From Actinoplanes italicus (GTDB taxonomy: Bacteria; Actinomycetota; Actinomycetes; Mycobacteriales; Micromonosporaceae), in NCBI RefSeq assembly GCF_003001815.1, contig NZ_PVMZ01000013.1:246034-310033 (forward strand): a stretch of 64,000 bases of DNA, given 5' to 3'. This document shows positions 6,828 to 15,172 of this stretch, piece by piece. Position 1 is the first letter of the stretch. Each line of letters starts with the position of its first letter. Position numbers and translations under genes: made by a program. The notes beneath the pieces are model-generated. The model was not told where the DNA came from. It searched no databases and saw only the letters and a program-made list of their open reading frames with translations.

Positions 6828-9533
6828 GTGGCCACTGATCAGGAGATCGCGGGACCGCACGGTCCCGTCGCGGTGCGGATCTACGAGCCTGCTGGGCCCG
6901 CCGGGGCGGTGCTCGTCTGGGCTCACGGCGGCGCCTTCCGGCACGGTGACCTCGACATGCCGGAGGCCGACCACGTGGCCGCCGAGCTGGCCCGCCGTGC
7001 CGACGCGATCGTCGTGTCGGTCGGCTACCGGCTCGCGGTCGGCGGCGTCCGCTACCCGGTGCCGGTCGACGACGTGCACGCCGTGTGGACCTGGGTCACC
7101 GGGCGCGAGGACCTCCCGGCCCGCAAGGCCATCGGCGGCGCCAGTGCGGGAGCCTCGCTGGCACTGGCCACGGCATTGCGCTCCCGTGAGCACGTGGTTC
7201 CCGACCTGATCCTGCTGGCTTATCCGTTCCTGCACTTCCCGACGCCCACGCTCGGTCATGGCCGCAGCCTGGAGGGCATCGAGGACATGGTCCGCAACTA
7301 TGTGGGCCGGATCAGTGACATCCCCGCCGACGCGCTGCCCGGTTCGGCGCGATTCGACGGGCTGCCGGCGGTACATATCCTCCTCTCCGAGGATGACGAC
7401 CTGCGGCCCTCCGGCGAGCTGCTGGAACGCCAGCTGCGTGAGGCCGGGGTGCCGTCCGAGACCTTCGTGGCCCCGGGCACCACGCACGGGCACCTGAACC
7501 GGCCGCACGACGCCCCGGCCGCGGACGACGCCTCACTCGGGTTCTTCGCAAGCGCGTTGCGCGTACCGCGGAAGGCTCCTGAATGGTTGCGGCGGGACGG
7601 CGAGGCCCGCATCGAGTTCGGCGCCGACTACAACCCCGAGCAGTGGCCGCGCGAGGTGTGGGCCGAGGACGTGCGGGCGATGCGCGAGGCCGGCGTCACC
7701 ATCGTCTCGCTCGGCATCTTCTCCTGGGCGCGCCTCGAACCGGCCGAGGGCCGCTACGACTTCGGCTGGCTCGACGAGGTCGTCGACCTGTTGCACGCCA
7801 ACGGGGTCCTCGTCGACCTGGCCACCCCGACCGCGTCCCTGCCACCGTGGCTCACCACGAAGCACCCGGAGATCCTGCCGGTCGACCGGGAGGGCCGCAC
7901 CGTGTGGCCGGGCGCCCGCCAGCACTGGCGGCCCACCTCGCCGGTGTTCCGCGAGCACGCGCTGCGACTGGTCCGGGCGATCGCCAACCGGTACGCGGGT
8001 CACCCCGCACTCGCCGCCTGGCACGTCAGCAACGAGCTGGGCTGCCACAACGTTCACGACTACTCCGACGACGCGGCCCGCGCCTTCCGCGTCTGGCTGC
8101 GCGAACGCTACGTCACGCTGGACATGCTGAACGCGGCCTGGGGCACCGACTTCTGGTCGCAGCGGTACGGCGAGTGGGAGCAGATCCTGCCGCCGCGGCA
8201 CGCCAACGGGCCCGTCAACCCGACCCAGCAGCTGGACTTCAAGCGGTTCTCCTCCGACGCGCTCAAGGATCACTACCTCGCCGAGCGGCGGATCCTGCGC
8301 GAGATCACCCCGGACGTGCCGGTTACCACGAACTTCATGGTCGCCGGCGACATCAACGGCATGAACTACCCGGACTGGGCCGCCGAGGTGGACTTCGTCG
8401 CCAACGATCACTACATCGGACACGGCACGCAGGCCCTCGACGAGCTGTCGTTCTCGGCCAATCTGTGCGGCAACCTGATAGCCGGGCGGCCCTGGTTCCT
8501 GATGGAGCACTCCACCAGCGCGGTCAACTGGCGGCCGGTCAACCCGCCGAAGCTGCCCGGCGACCTGGCCCGCGACTCGCTCACGCACGTGGCGCACGGC
8601 GCCGACGGGGTCTGCTTCTTCCAGTGGCGTGCGTCCCGGGCGGGGGCCGAGAAGTACCACTCGGCGATGGTGCCGCACGCGGGGGAGCAGTCCGCGATCT
8701 TCCAGGCGGTCACCGAACTCGGCGGGCGGTTGCGGTCGCTGTCGGGCGTTGCGGGCCTTTCCCGTACGCCGGCGCAGGTCGCCGTGGTCGTCGACTACGA
8801 ATCCTGGTGGGCCTCCGAGCTCGACTCGCACCCGACCGACCGGCTGCGGTACCGCCAGGAGGCGCTCGACTGGTACACGGCCCTGCTCGACCTGGGCATC
8901 CGTGCCGACGTGGTGCCGGTCGCCGCCGACCTGACCGGATATCGGCTGGTCGTGGCCCCGATCCTGCACGTGGTCCCGGCTCCGCTGCGAGAGCGCCTCG
9001 AGGAGTACACCGGCGGCGGTGGCCACCTCGTGACGACGTACTTCTCGGGGATCGTCGACGAGAACGACCACGCGTGGCTCGGCGGCTATCCGGGGGCGCT
9101 GCGAGATCTGCTCGGCGTCCGGGTCGAGGAGTTCGCGCCGCTGCCCGACGGCGTGTCGGTGCCGTTGACCAACGGCGCGGCCGGGTCCCTCTGGTCGGAG
9201 CGGGTGGAGGTCACCGATCCGGCCGCGAAGGTCCTGGCCGCCTACGCCGACGGGGGAGCGGCGGTGACCCGGCGTGAGGTGGGCGGCGGCTCCGCGGCGT
9301 ACGTCTCCACCCGGTTGGGGCCGCAAGGCCTGCGGTTGATCCTGGAGGACCTGCTCACGCCGGCCGGTGTCGTCAGTGAACTGCCACCCGGCCTGCGCGG
9401 CAAGGTGGAACTGGCGATCCGCGGCCCGGTCCGGTTCCTGATCAACCGCACCGACGAGCCCGTCGGCCTGTCCGATCTGCCCGGCGCTCCGGAGTCCTTG
9501 CCGGGCCGCGGTGTCGCCGTCATCCCTGTGTGA
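6828..9533 (+). CDS. Fusion of alpha/beta-hydrolase esterase and GH42 beta-galactosidase
   Basis: 901 residues, GTG start behind GAGGGGGG. Residues ~1-245 form an HSL-type alpha/beta hydrolase: HGGAF oxyanion motif (34-38), GGASAG with nucleophile Ser106, an acidic EDDD near 188-191 and His220. Residues ~262-901 are a GH42 beta-galactosidase: FGADYNPEQWP at the start, acid/base Glu403 in HVSNELG, and nucleophile Glu560 in FLMEHS, followed by the trimerisation and beta domains. No signal peptide is seen, so it probably acts on imported oligosaccharides. With the upstream acetylesterase it suggests use of acetylated, galactose-bearing pectin fragments. The frame is uninterrupted across the ~15-residue linker. 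Confidence 0.93.
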   Translation: MATDQEIAGPHGPVAVRIYEPAGPAGAVLVWAHGGAFRHGDLDMPEADHVAAELARRADAIVVSVGYRLAVGGVRYPVPVDDVHAVWTWVTGREDLPARKAIGGASAGASLALATALRSREHVVPDLILLAYPFLHFPTPTLGHGRSLEGIEDMVRNYVGRISDIPADALPGSARFDGLPAVHILLSEDDDLRPSGELLERQLREAGVPSETFVAPGTTHGHLNRPHDAPAADDASLGFFASALRVPRKAPEWLRRDGEARIEFGADYNPEQWPREVWAEDVRAMREAGVTIVSLGIFSWARLEPAEGRYDFGWLDEVVDLLHANGVLVDLATPTASLPPWLTTKHPEILPVDREGRTVWPGARQHWRPTSPVFREHALRLVRAIANRYAGHPALAAWHVSNELGCHNVHDYSDDAARAFRVWLRERYVTLDMLNAAWGTDFWSQRYGEWEQILPPRHANGPVNPTQQLDFKRFSSDALKDHYLAERRILREITPDVPVTTNFMVAGDINGMNYPDWAAEVDFVANDHYIGHGTQALDELSFSANLCGNLIAGRPWFLMEHSTSAVNWRPVNPPKLPGDLARDSLTHVAHGADGVCFFQWRASRAGAEKYHSAMVPHAGEQSAIFQAVTELGGRLRSLSGVAGLSRTPAQVAVVVDYESWWASELDSHPTDRLRYRQEALDWYTALLDLGIRADVVPVAADLTGYRLVVAPILHVVPAPLRERLEEYTGGGGHLVTTYFSGIVDENDHAWLGGYPGALRDLLGVRVEEFAPLPDGVSVPLTNGAAGSLWSERVEVTDPAAKVLAAYADGGAAVTRREVGGGSAAYVSTRLGPQGLRLILEDLLTPAGVVSELPPGLRGKVELAIRGPVRFLINRTDEPVGLSDLPGAPESLPGRGVAVIPV

Positions 9534-10233
9534 GGTCGATGAGGTTGCCGTCCGGGTCGCTGACACAGGAGGTTCGGGGCTTCCACGCGAAGTCGGCCGG
9601 TGGATGCACCTCGGCGCCGCCGGCCCCGATCGCGCGCTGGTGAACCGTGTCCACGTCGCCGACGAGCAGCCCGAACCGCCCTGGCGTGGTGACGTCGTGC
9701 TCCTCCAGGCCGTGTTCCTCCAGCGTGATCAGGAAGAAGCGGTCGGTGCGGTACGTCCCGAACTGCACCGACGAGATCGCCTCGTTGAACACGACGTCGA
9801 ACGCGGCCGTGTAGAACGCGGCCGCCCTCCGGACGTCGGCGACCCTGACGCGGATCTGCACCGGGCGGATGGTCTGCAATGTCGGCATCGGCATTCCCTT
9901 CTCGAGGAATTCGTCGACGGCGACGATCCGTTGTGACACGTCACGGATCTGGGCGACCAGCCGTTCCCGATGCGCGTCCAGCGCCGGCCGTACCCGTCCG
10001 GCGGGCTTGCCCACCACGGCCCGGACCTCGTCGAGCGGCACGCCCACGGCCCGCAGGCCGCAGATCAGGCGGGCATCGTCGAGCTGGTCCCGGTGGTATC
10101 GCCGGTAGCCGGTGCCCGGGTCGACCCGGGCCGGCTTGAGCAGCTCGATCTCGTCGTAGTGGCGCAGCGCGGGGACGGTCAGGCCGGTCGCCGCAGCGAA
10201 CGCGCCGATGTTGAGCAGATCATCACCGTTCAC
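9520..10233 (-). CDS. MerR-family regulator with C-terminal VOC (glyoxalase-like) domain
   Basis: 237 residues. The MerR winged helix is at ~7-75 (LNIGAFAAATGLTVPALRHYDEIELLKPARVDPGTGYR split across helix and wing) and a short dimerisation helix runs to ~115. The C-terminal ~120 residues form a VOC/bleomycin-resistance-like domain with RVADVRRAAAFY and a terminal DPDGNLIDL strand. VOC domains bind small ligands, so this is a one-component sensor. The gene is convergent with the GH42 fusion and overlaps its last 14 bases. Its target is not evident. Confidence 0.9.
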   Translation of the reverse strand: MNGDDLLNIGAFAAATGLTVPALRHYDEIELLKPARVDPGTGYRRYHRDQLDDARLICGLRAVGVPLDEVRAVVGKPAGRVRPALDAHRERLVAQIRDVSQRIVAVDEFLEKGMPMPTLQTIRPVQIRVRVADVRRAAAFYTAAFDVVFNEAISSVQFGTYRTDRFFLITLEEHGLEEHDVTTPGRFGLLVGDVDTVHQRAIGAGGAEVHPPADFAWKPRTSCVSDPDGNLIDLTQG

Positions 10234-10277
10234 CCGGCAAGCTTCGAGCCTCAGGCCACCTGAGAGTCAAGCGGGCC

Positions 10278-10405
10278 GGGCCGCCTTGAAAACCGGCAGG
10301 GCCGCCATGAAAACCGGGGCGGGCGGGCCGCCTTGAAAACAGGCCGGGCCGCCTTGAAAACAGGCCGGGCCGCCTTGAAAACAGGCCGGGCCGCCTTGAA
10401 AACAG
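10278..10405. repeat. Array of six ~21-bp repeats, four of them identical
   Basis: The unit is gggccgccttgaaaacaggcc. Two degenerate copies (from about 10278 and 10299) precede four perfect tandem copies running to ~10405. The unit is seven codons long, so it creates a shadow frame reading PACFQGG on the minus strand, but there is no start site or downstream coding. It sits in the gap between a MerR gene and a small conserved gene. Confidence 0.85.
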
Positions 10406-10411
10406 GCCGGG

Positions 10412-10699
10412 TCAGGCCTCGAGGTCGCGCAGGCCCCGCTCCCAGCGCTCGCGCCGCTCGTCCGGGGACTGCTCCCACCACGGTGTGCCACGCTCGCCGA
10501 GCGCCACCTTCGCGGCCTGCACCCGGGCTCGGGCGGGAGCCGGGTCACGGTCGGCCCGCAGCGCCGCGCCGACGTCGCGGCGGGCCGCCATCAAGGCCTT
10601 GCGCAGGCGTGCGGCCGCCTCCTCCGGGATCTCCGGGTCGGTGGCGCGCCACCGCCGCCCGTCGATCACGACATAGCGCCCGTCGTCGGTGGATTCCAT
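10412..10699 (-). CDS. Small conserved actinobacterial protein
   Basis: 95 residues beginning MESTDDGRYVVIDGRRWRAT. It is a charged, helix-rich protein with a YVVIDGRRWRATDPEIP opening and a C-terminal WWEQSPDERRERWERGL segment. I recognise this pattern from widespread short actinobacterial proteins of unknown role, often labelled Tol-like without evidence. No signal peptide or membrane segment. It lies 11 bp downstream of the GNAT gene on the same strand, so the two probably form an operon. Confidence 0.75.
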   Translation of the reverse strand: MESTDDGRYVVIDGRRWRATDPEIPEEAAARLRKALMAARRDVGAALRADRDPAPARARVQAAKVALGERGTPWWEQSPDERRERWERGLRDLEA

Positions 10700-10710
10700 A
10701 CGAACAGACC

Positions 10711-11223
10711 CTACGGGCGGAACTCGCGGACGACGTCGTCCCCGTCGCGGCCGGCCTCGACGAAACCGGCCTTCGTGGCCACCGCGGCCGAGGCACCGTT
10801 GGCGGGGTCGTGCCGGATGACAACCCGCTCGACGCCGGGCAGTGTCAGTGCGACCCGGGTCATCACCCGCACCGCCGCGGTCATCAGGCCGCGGCCGGTC
10901 CACGGGGTGCGCAGCCAGTAACCGATCTCCAGCGTTCCCGGACCGGGGCGGGTCATCAGGCCCATCGAGCCGATGAGGTCGCCGACCGTGGTGAAGACCG
11001 CGTAGTTGAACTCGGTGCCCTCCGCCCAGCTCGTCACCGAGCGTTCGGTGAAGGACCGTGCCTCGGCGAGCCCGTAGTCGTCGGTCGCGAACGGCAGGAA
11101 CGGCTGCAGCTCGGGCACCGACTCCTGGACGGCCGCGGCGAGTTCGCCGGACCACTCCGGTTCCCAGCGCTTGAGGACGAGCTCACCGGCGTTGATCATC
11201 TCGGGTGGTTCCATGATCGGCAT
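10711..11223 (-). CDS. GNAT-family N-acetyltransferase (RimJ/RimL type)
   Basis: About 170 residues. It starts LVLKRWEPEWSGELAAAV, typical of ribosomal-protein-alanine acetyltransferase-like GNATs. LEIGYWLRTPWTGRGLMTAAV contains the acetyl-CoA-binding Q/RxxGxG/A loop, and NGASAAVATKAGFVEAG is the conserved C-terminal helix/strand. Start chosen at 11223 (MPIMEPPEM); ATG 11214 is the alternative. It probably acetylates an amino group, but the substrate is unknown. Confidence 0.85.
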   Translation of the reverse strand: MPIMEPPEMINAGELVLKRWEPEWSGELAAAVQESVPELQPFLPFATDDYGLAEARSFTERSVTSWAEGTEFNYAVFTTVGDLIGSMGLMTRPGPGTLEIGYWLRTPWTGRGLMTAAVRVMTRVALTLPGVERVVIRHDPANGASAAVATKAGFVEAGRDGDDVVREFRP

Positions 11224-11310
11224 TCTGCCCGCGGGCAGGTGGCGGGGCACGTCTATATCTGAGGTTAGGGATGCGAATCCGGCTCCGGCCAGATCCGCCG
11301 AAGGCCACCG

Positions 11311-12306
11311 ATGACGAGAATTCTCCGCATGCTGACTCCTCCGCCGCCGGGCACGCCGTACCACCGCCTCGCCCGCACCGCCGGCCACCGCTGGTGGCGC
11401 ACCGCGCTGGGCACCGTCTTCATCGTCCTGCTCGGGTTCCTCGCGATGATCATCGTGTACGGGGCGTACACCGTCGCCGCGGAGATCGCCGGGCGTCCCG
11501 ACGGACCGGACGGCATGGCGAGCTTCGGTGCGCTGCCGGACCTGACGGTCGGATTTCTGACGATCGCCGTGTTCCTGCCGTTCACGCTGCTCGCGGCCCG
11601 CTGGATCCAGGAACGGCCGGCCGGGACCCTGTCATCGGTGGCCGGGCGGCTCCGCTGGCGGTGGCTGATGATCTGCCTGCCGGTCGCGGCCGTCACCATC
11701 GTGGTCTTCATCGCCGGTGCTACCGCGCTGTCCGTGGTCACCGGCGGTGAGGACGCCGGACTGGACGATCCGCTGGCCGGCTGGGGCCCGTTCCTCATCT
11801 CGACGGCCGTGCTGCTGCTGGTGGTTCCGGTGCAGGCCGCGGCCGAGGAGTACGTGTGCCGCGGCTGGCTGCTGCAGGGGCTCGGCGCGGGGTTGCGCAG
11901 CCCGTGGCTGCCGATCGTGGTCCAGGGGACGGTGTTCGCGGCTCTGCACGGCTGGGGCACCCCATGGGGCTTCGCCGACCTGGTCGTCTTCGGCGTCGTG
12001 ACCGGCTGGCTGACCGTACGCACCGGCGGCCTCGAGGCGGCGATCGCCCTGCATGTCATGAACAACCTGATCGGCAGCGTGCTCGCGGCCGCGTTCGGGG
12101 ACCTCACCATCGACGAGACGGCGGCCGACATGCCGTGGCAGGCGGTCGTCGTGGACGCGCCGGTCCTGATCGGATTCGCCGCCGTGATCCTGTGGCTGGC
12201 CCGACGCCGCGGACTCGCCACCGTCACCCCGGTCTCTGCCCCGTTGAATGCGCATTATTCGGATCAGAACGGAATAAGCGCAGTGTCCGGCATTTCAGGG
12301 CACTAA
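11311..12306 (+). CDS. CPBP-family intramembrane metalloprotease (Abi/CAAX-type)
   Basis: 331 residues with about seven or eight hydrophobic segments. The CPBP motifs are clear: EEYVCRGWLLQ (the EExxxR motif), FAALHGW with the first His, and LHVMNN with the second. These residues line an intramembrane metalloprotease-like active site, as in the Rce1 CAAX protease. Bacterial members act in prenyl processing or bacteriocin self-immunity, but the substrate here is unknown. Divergent from the GNAT gene. Confidence 0.9.
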   Translation: MTRILRMLTPPPPGTPYHRLARTAGHRWWRTALGTVFIVLLGFLAMIIVYGAYTVAAEIAGRPDGPDGMASFGALPDLTVGFLTIAVFLPFTLLAARWIQERPAGTLSSVAGRLRWRWLMICLPVAAVTIVVFIAGATALSVVTGGEDAGLDDPLAGWGPFLISTAVLLLVVPVQAAAEEYVCRGWLLQGLGAGLRSPWLPIVVQGTVFAALHGWGTPWGFADLVVFGVVTGWLTVRTGGLEAAIALHVMNNLIGSVLAAAFGDLTIDETAADMPWQAVVVDAPVLIGFAAVILWLARRRGLATVTPVSAPLNAHYSDQNGISAVSGISGH

Positions 12307-12425
12307 CAAGATCAAAGCGGGCAAATACTGAGAAGAACGTCACTATCCAGGGCTCTGCGCTTGGTTCCCGGCCCATCGACGTGGTTACCGTCGGGCCGTC
12401 CCGCGACGCGGGCACTGTGGACGGA

Positions 12426-12583
12426 CCGCCGAATCCTGCCGCCGGCCACAGACGCGATTCAGACGGCAGGAGCGGGGGACCCACTTTTCACGGCGCGGGT
12501 GTGACGCGCCTCGGGGTGAAGCCGTGATCGAAAACGGCCGGGCCGTCTCTGCCCGAACCCGACAGCTCACCTCGCAGGCGTGG
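12426..12583 (+). ncRNA. c-di-AMP riboswitch (ydaO/yuaA class)
   Basis: The leader contains the ordered conserved blocks of the ydaO class: CCGAATCCTGCC, then GCAGGAGCGGGGGACCCA (12475 onward), then CGGGGTGAAGCCG, and finally CCCGAACCCGACAGCTCACC followed by TCGCAGGCG just before the GGAGG of the next gene. In actinobacteria these RNAs sit before rpf-like cell-wall hydrolases and switch expression off when c-di-AMP binds. Placement and sequence both match. Confidence 0.9.
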
Positions 12584-12592
12584 AGGATCTCC

Positions 12593-13147
12593 ATGTCTCG
12601 GATCGGTAGTAGACGAGTGCGCCTTGCCCTGGTTCTGGCCACGGCGTCGGTGACCGGAGCCGGCATCCTGCTCGGCCCGGCAACGCCCGCCCAGGCCGCC
12701 CGCCAGGTCAACTGGGACGTCGTCGCCAAGTGCGAGTCCGGCGGACGATGGCACATCAACACCGGCAACGGGTACTACGGCGGCCTGCAGTTCAGCCGCA
12801 GCACGTGGAAGTCCAACGGCGGCGCCAGGTACGCGCCCACCGCCGACAGGGCCACCAAGGCCGAGCAGATCGCCATCGCCAACAAGCTCTACGCCAAGCG
12901 TGGCCTGAAGCCCTGGCCGACCTGCGGAAAGAAGGCCGGCGTCTACAAGAAGACGACCACCACGGCCAAGAAGAAGAGCACCGCCAAGGCCACGGGCAAG
13001 ACCTACGTGATCCGCTCCGGCGACACGCTGGCGTCCATCGCCAGGAAATTCAAGGTCAAGGGAGGCTGGCGTACGCTCTACGCGCTCAACAAGGGCACGC
13101 TCAAGAGCCCCAACCTGATCTTCGCGGGCCAGCGCATCCGCCTCTGA
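12593..13147 (+). CDS. Rpf-like transglycosylase with LysM domain
   Basis: 184 residues. A signal peptide (about 1-35, ending AQA) precedes an Rpf/transglycosylase-like domain with VNWDVVAKCESGGRW, whose Glu is the catalytic residue of resuscitation-promoting factors, and GYYGGLQFSRSTW. A Lys/Thr-rich linker (KKTTTTAKKKSTAK) leads to a LysM peptidoglycan-binding module starting at TYVIRSGDTLASIA. The secreted enzyme cleaves peptidoglycan during growth or spore outgrowth. GGAGG at 12582-12586 fixes ATG 12593. It sits directly below the c-di-AMP riboswitch. Confidence 0.94.
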   Translation: MSRIGSRRVRLALVLATASVTGAGILLGPATPAQAARQVNWDVVAKCESGGRWHINTGNGYYGGLQFSRSTWKSNGGARYAPTADRATKAEQIAIANKLYAKRGLKPWPTCGKKAGVYKKTTTTAKKKSTAKATGKTYVIRSGDTLASIARKFKVKGGWRTLYALNKGTLKSPNLIFAGQRIRL

Positions 13148-13159
13148 CGCTCGTCCGGT

Positions 13160-13195
13160 CCGCCCGCCCCTCAGCCGGCCTGCCGGGGCGGGCGG
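13160..13195. terminator. Bidirectional hairpin between convergent genes
   Basis: CCGCCCGCCCC (13160-13170) pairs perfectly with GGGGCGGGCGG (13185-13195) around a 14-base loop. It lies between the stop of the Rpf gene and the stop of the leftward MFS gene, where it can serve both. Confidence 0.8.
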
Positions 13196-13201
13196 CCGGG
13201 T

Positions 13202-14614
13202 TCAGGCCGTTGTGGCGGGGGCGGGCACCGCGGCCGGGCTGCGGCGCAGCACGAGGACGCTGACCAGCAGGGCAGCGAGCAGCAGACCGGCCGACGTGGT
13301 GAAGGCCAGCCGGTATCCCGAGGTCAGGGCCTCAGCCGGGGCACTGCCCGCAGCCAGCAGATTCTCGGTGCGGGCAGCGGCCAGCGTGGACAGGACCGCG
13401 ACACCGGCCGCCATCCCGACCTGCTGGGTGGTGTTGAACAGGCCGGAGGCGAGCCCCGCGTCGCTCTCCCGGGCGCCGGACATGCCCAGAGTCGCCAGGG
13501 CCGGCAGGACCAGCCCGCCGCCGGAGATCAGCAGCATGACGGGCAGCATGTCGGTGACGTATGCGGCGTCCACCGGGATCCGGCTGAGCAGGGCCATCGC
13601 GGAGATGAGCAGCACCAGGCCGGCGAGCAGCACGGTCCGGGCACCGAACCGGGCGCTCAGCCGTGCCGACGCGAACAGCGAGATCGTGCCGATGCCGACC
13701 GCCGCCGGGAGCATCGCGAGGCCGGTTTCGAGGGCGCTGTAGCCGAGCACCTTCTGCATGTGCAGCGCCACCAGCACCTGGAAGGCGAACATCGCGGACA
13801 GTGACAGCATCTGGGCCAGGTTGGCGCCGACGACGTTGCGCGAGCGCAGGATGCGCAGCGGCATCAGCGGCTGGGCCGCGGTCGCCTGACGGGCCACGAA
13901 CCCGGCGAGCAGGGCCAGCGACACCGCGGCGAGACCGAGGGTGTGCGCGGCCGTCCAGCCGTACTCCTCGACCTTGACGATTCCGTAGATCCCGAGCATC
14001 AAGCCGGCCGTGACCAGGACCGCCCCGATCAGGTCGGCGCCCGCGGACAACCCGGCGCCTCGATCGCGCGGCAGGGCGCGCAGGGCCAGGGCGATGGTGG
14101 CCGCCCCGATCGGCACGTTGATGAAGAAGATCCACGGCCAGCTCAGCAGGTCGGTGAGAACCCCGCCGAGCACCTGGCCTATCGACGCCCCGGCGGCGCC
14201 GGTGAAGCTGAAGACCGCGATGGCCTTGGCACGTTCGCCGGGTTCGGTGAAGAGCGTGACCAGGATGCCGAGCACCACGGCGGACGCCATGGCGCTGCCG
14301 GCGCCCTGCAGGAACCGGGCGGCGATCAGCGTTCCCGGTCCGGTGGCCAGCCCGGCGAGCAGCGAGGCGACGGTGAACACCGCGGTCCCGGCCAGGAACA
14401 TCGCTCGGCGGCCGATCAGGTCACCGAGCCGTCCGGCGAGCAGCAGCAGGCCGCCGAACGGGATCAGGTACGCGTTGACCATCCAGCTCAGCCCGGCGGG
14501 GGAGAAGCCCACGTCCTGCTGGATGGCGGGCATCGCCACGGTGACGATGCTGCCGTCGAGGATGGTCATCAGCCCGGCGGCGGAGAGCACACCGAGCGCG
14601 GTCCAGCGTTGCAT
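13202..14614 (-). CDS. MFS drug-efflux transporter (DHA2/EmrB-QacA type)
   Basis: About 470 residues and ~14 predicted membrane segments. Motif C-like and motif A features are visible: MTILDGSIVTVAMPAIQQDVGFS in the first helix region, GRLGDLIGRRAMF (motif A), and GGVLTDLLSWPWIFFINVPIG typical of DHA2 transporters. It should be a proton-driven exporter of lipophilic drugs. Start chosen at 14614 because GGGGAGG lies four bases upstream; the ATG at 14635 lacks such a site. It follows a MarR gene on the same strand by ~70 bp. Confidence 0.93.
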   Translation of the reverse strand: MQRWTALGVLSAAGLMTILDGSIVTVAMPAIQQDVGFSPAGLSWMVNAYLIPFGGLLLLAGRLGDLIGRRAMFLAGTAVFTVASLLAGLATGPGTLIAARFLQGAGSAMASAVVLGILVTLFTEPGERAKAIAVFSFTGAAGASIGQVLGGVLTDLLSWPWIFFINVPIGAATIALALRALPRDRGAGLSAGADLIGAVLVTAGLMLGIYGIVKVEEYGWTAAHTLGLAAVSLALLAGFVARQATAAQPLMPLRILRSRNVVGANLAQMLSLSAMFAFQVLVALHMQKVLGYSALETGLAMLPAAVGIGTISLFASARLSARFGARTVLLAGLVLLISAMALLSRIPVDAAYVTDMLPVMLLISGGGLVLPALATLGMSGARESDAGLASGLFNTTQQVGMAAGVAVLSTLAAARTENLLAAGSAPAEALTSGYRLAFTTSAGLLLAALLVSVLVLRRSPAAVPAPATTA

Positions 14615-14683
14615 GGATCCTCCCCAGGAGTTCATGGGAAGGACCCTAGCAGATAGTTTTGTTGTAGACGATCCTCGACGGAT

Positions 14684-15172
14684 CTACTTGGCGCGCTCCC
14701 GTGCCCGCCGTGCCGGCTGCGCGCTCTCCGCGGGTGTCGCCAGATGTCCGGTGGCCAGCCGGTTCAGAGCCCGTACCAGAACCTCGCGCTCGTCCTGCGG
14801 CACCGACTGGAGCGCGTCGCGGTGCACGCCGTCGACGATCTCCTGGCTCCGTTTCGCGATTGCCTCGCCGGTCTCGGTCACCGCGATGATCCGCGCGCGC
14901 CGATCCGTGGCCGACGGCCGCCGCTCGGCATACCCCGCCCTCTCCAGCGCGTCCACGGTCACCACCATGGTCGTCTTGTCCATGTCGCCGAGCTCGGCCA
15001 GCTGGATCTGCGTGCGCTCCTCCTCGAGCGCGTGCACCAGGACGCAGTGCATCCGAGCCGTCAGGCCGATCTCGGCGAGCGCCGCCGCGATCCGCGAACG
15101 CAGCACGTGGCTGGTGTGATCCAGCAGAAACGAGAGGTCCGTCTCGGTCCGGGTGGGCGCCATCGCAGTCAT
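14684..15172 (-). CDS. MarR-family transcriptional regulator
   Basis: 162 residues with the winged-helix arrangement of MarR: QIQLAELGDMDKTTMVVTVDALERAGYAERRPSATDRRARIIAVT is split between recognition helix and beta-wing, with the DRRAR wing motif intact. It is immediately upstream of, and co-directional with, an MFS efflux pump, the classic arrangement of a repressor that senses the pump's substrate. Similar GATAGTT-containing segments occur at 14652-14673 and 15190-15211, before each gene, and are candidate sites. Confidence 0.92.
   Translation of the reverse strand: MTAMAPTRTETDLSFLLDHTSHVLRSRIAAALAEIGLTARMHCVLVHALEEERTQIQLAELGDMDKTTMVVTVDALERAGYAERRPSATDRRARIIAVTETGEAIAKRSQEIVDGVHRDALQSVPQDEREVLVRALNRLATGHLATPAESAQPARRARERAK

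Noticed and set aside
7533..9566. Long antisense frame opposite the GH42 fusion
   Set aside because: Typical of high-GC codon bias; no recognisable motifs, while the sense strand has complete catalytic signatures.
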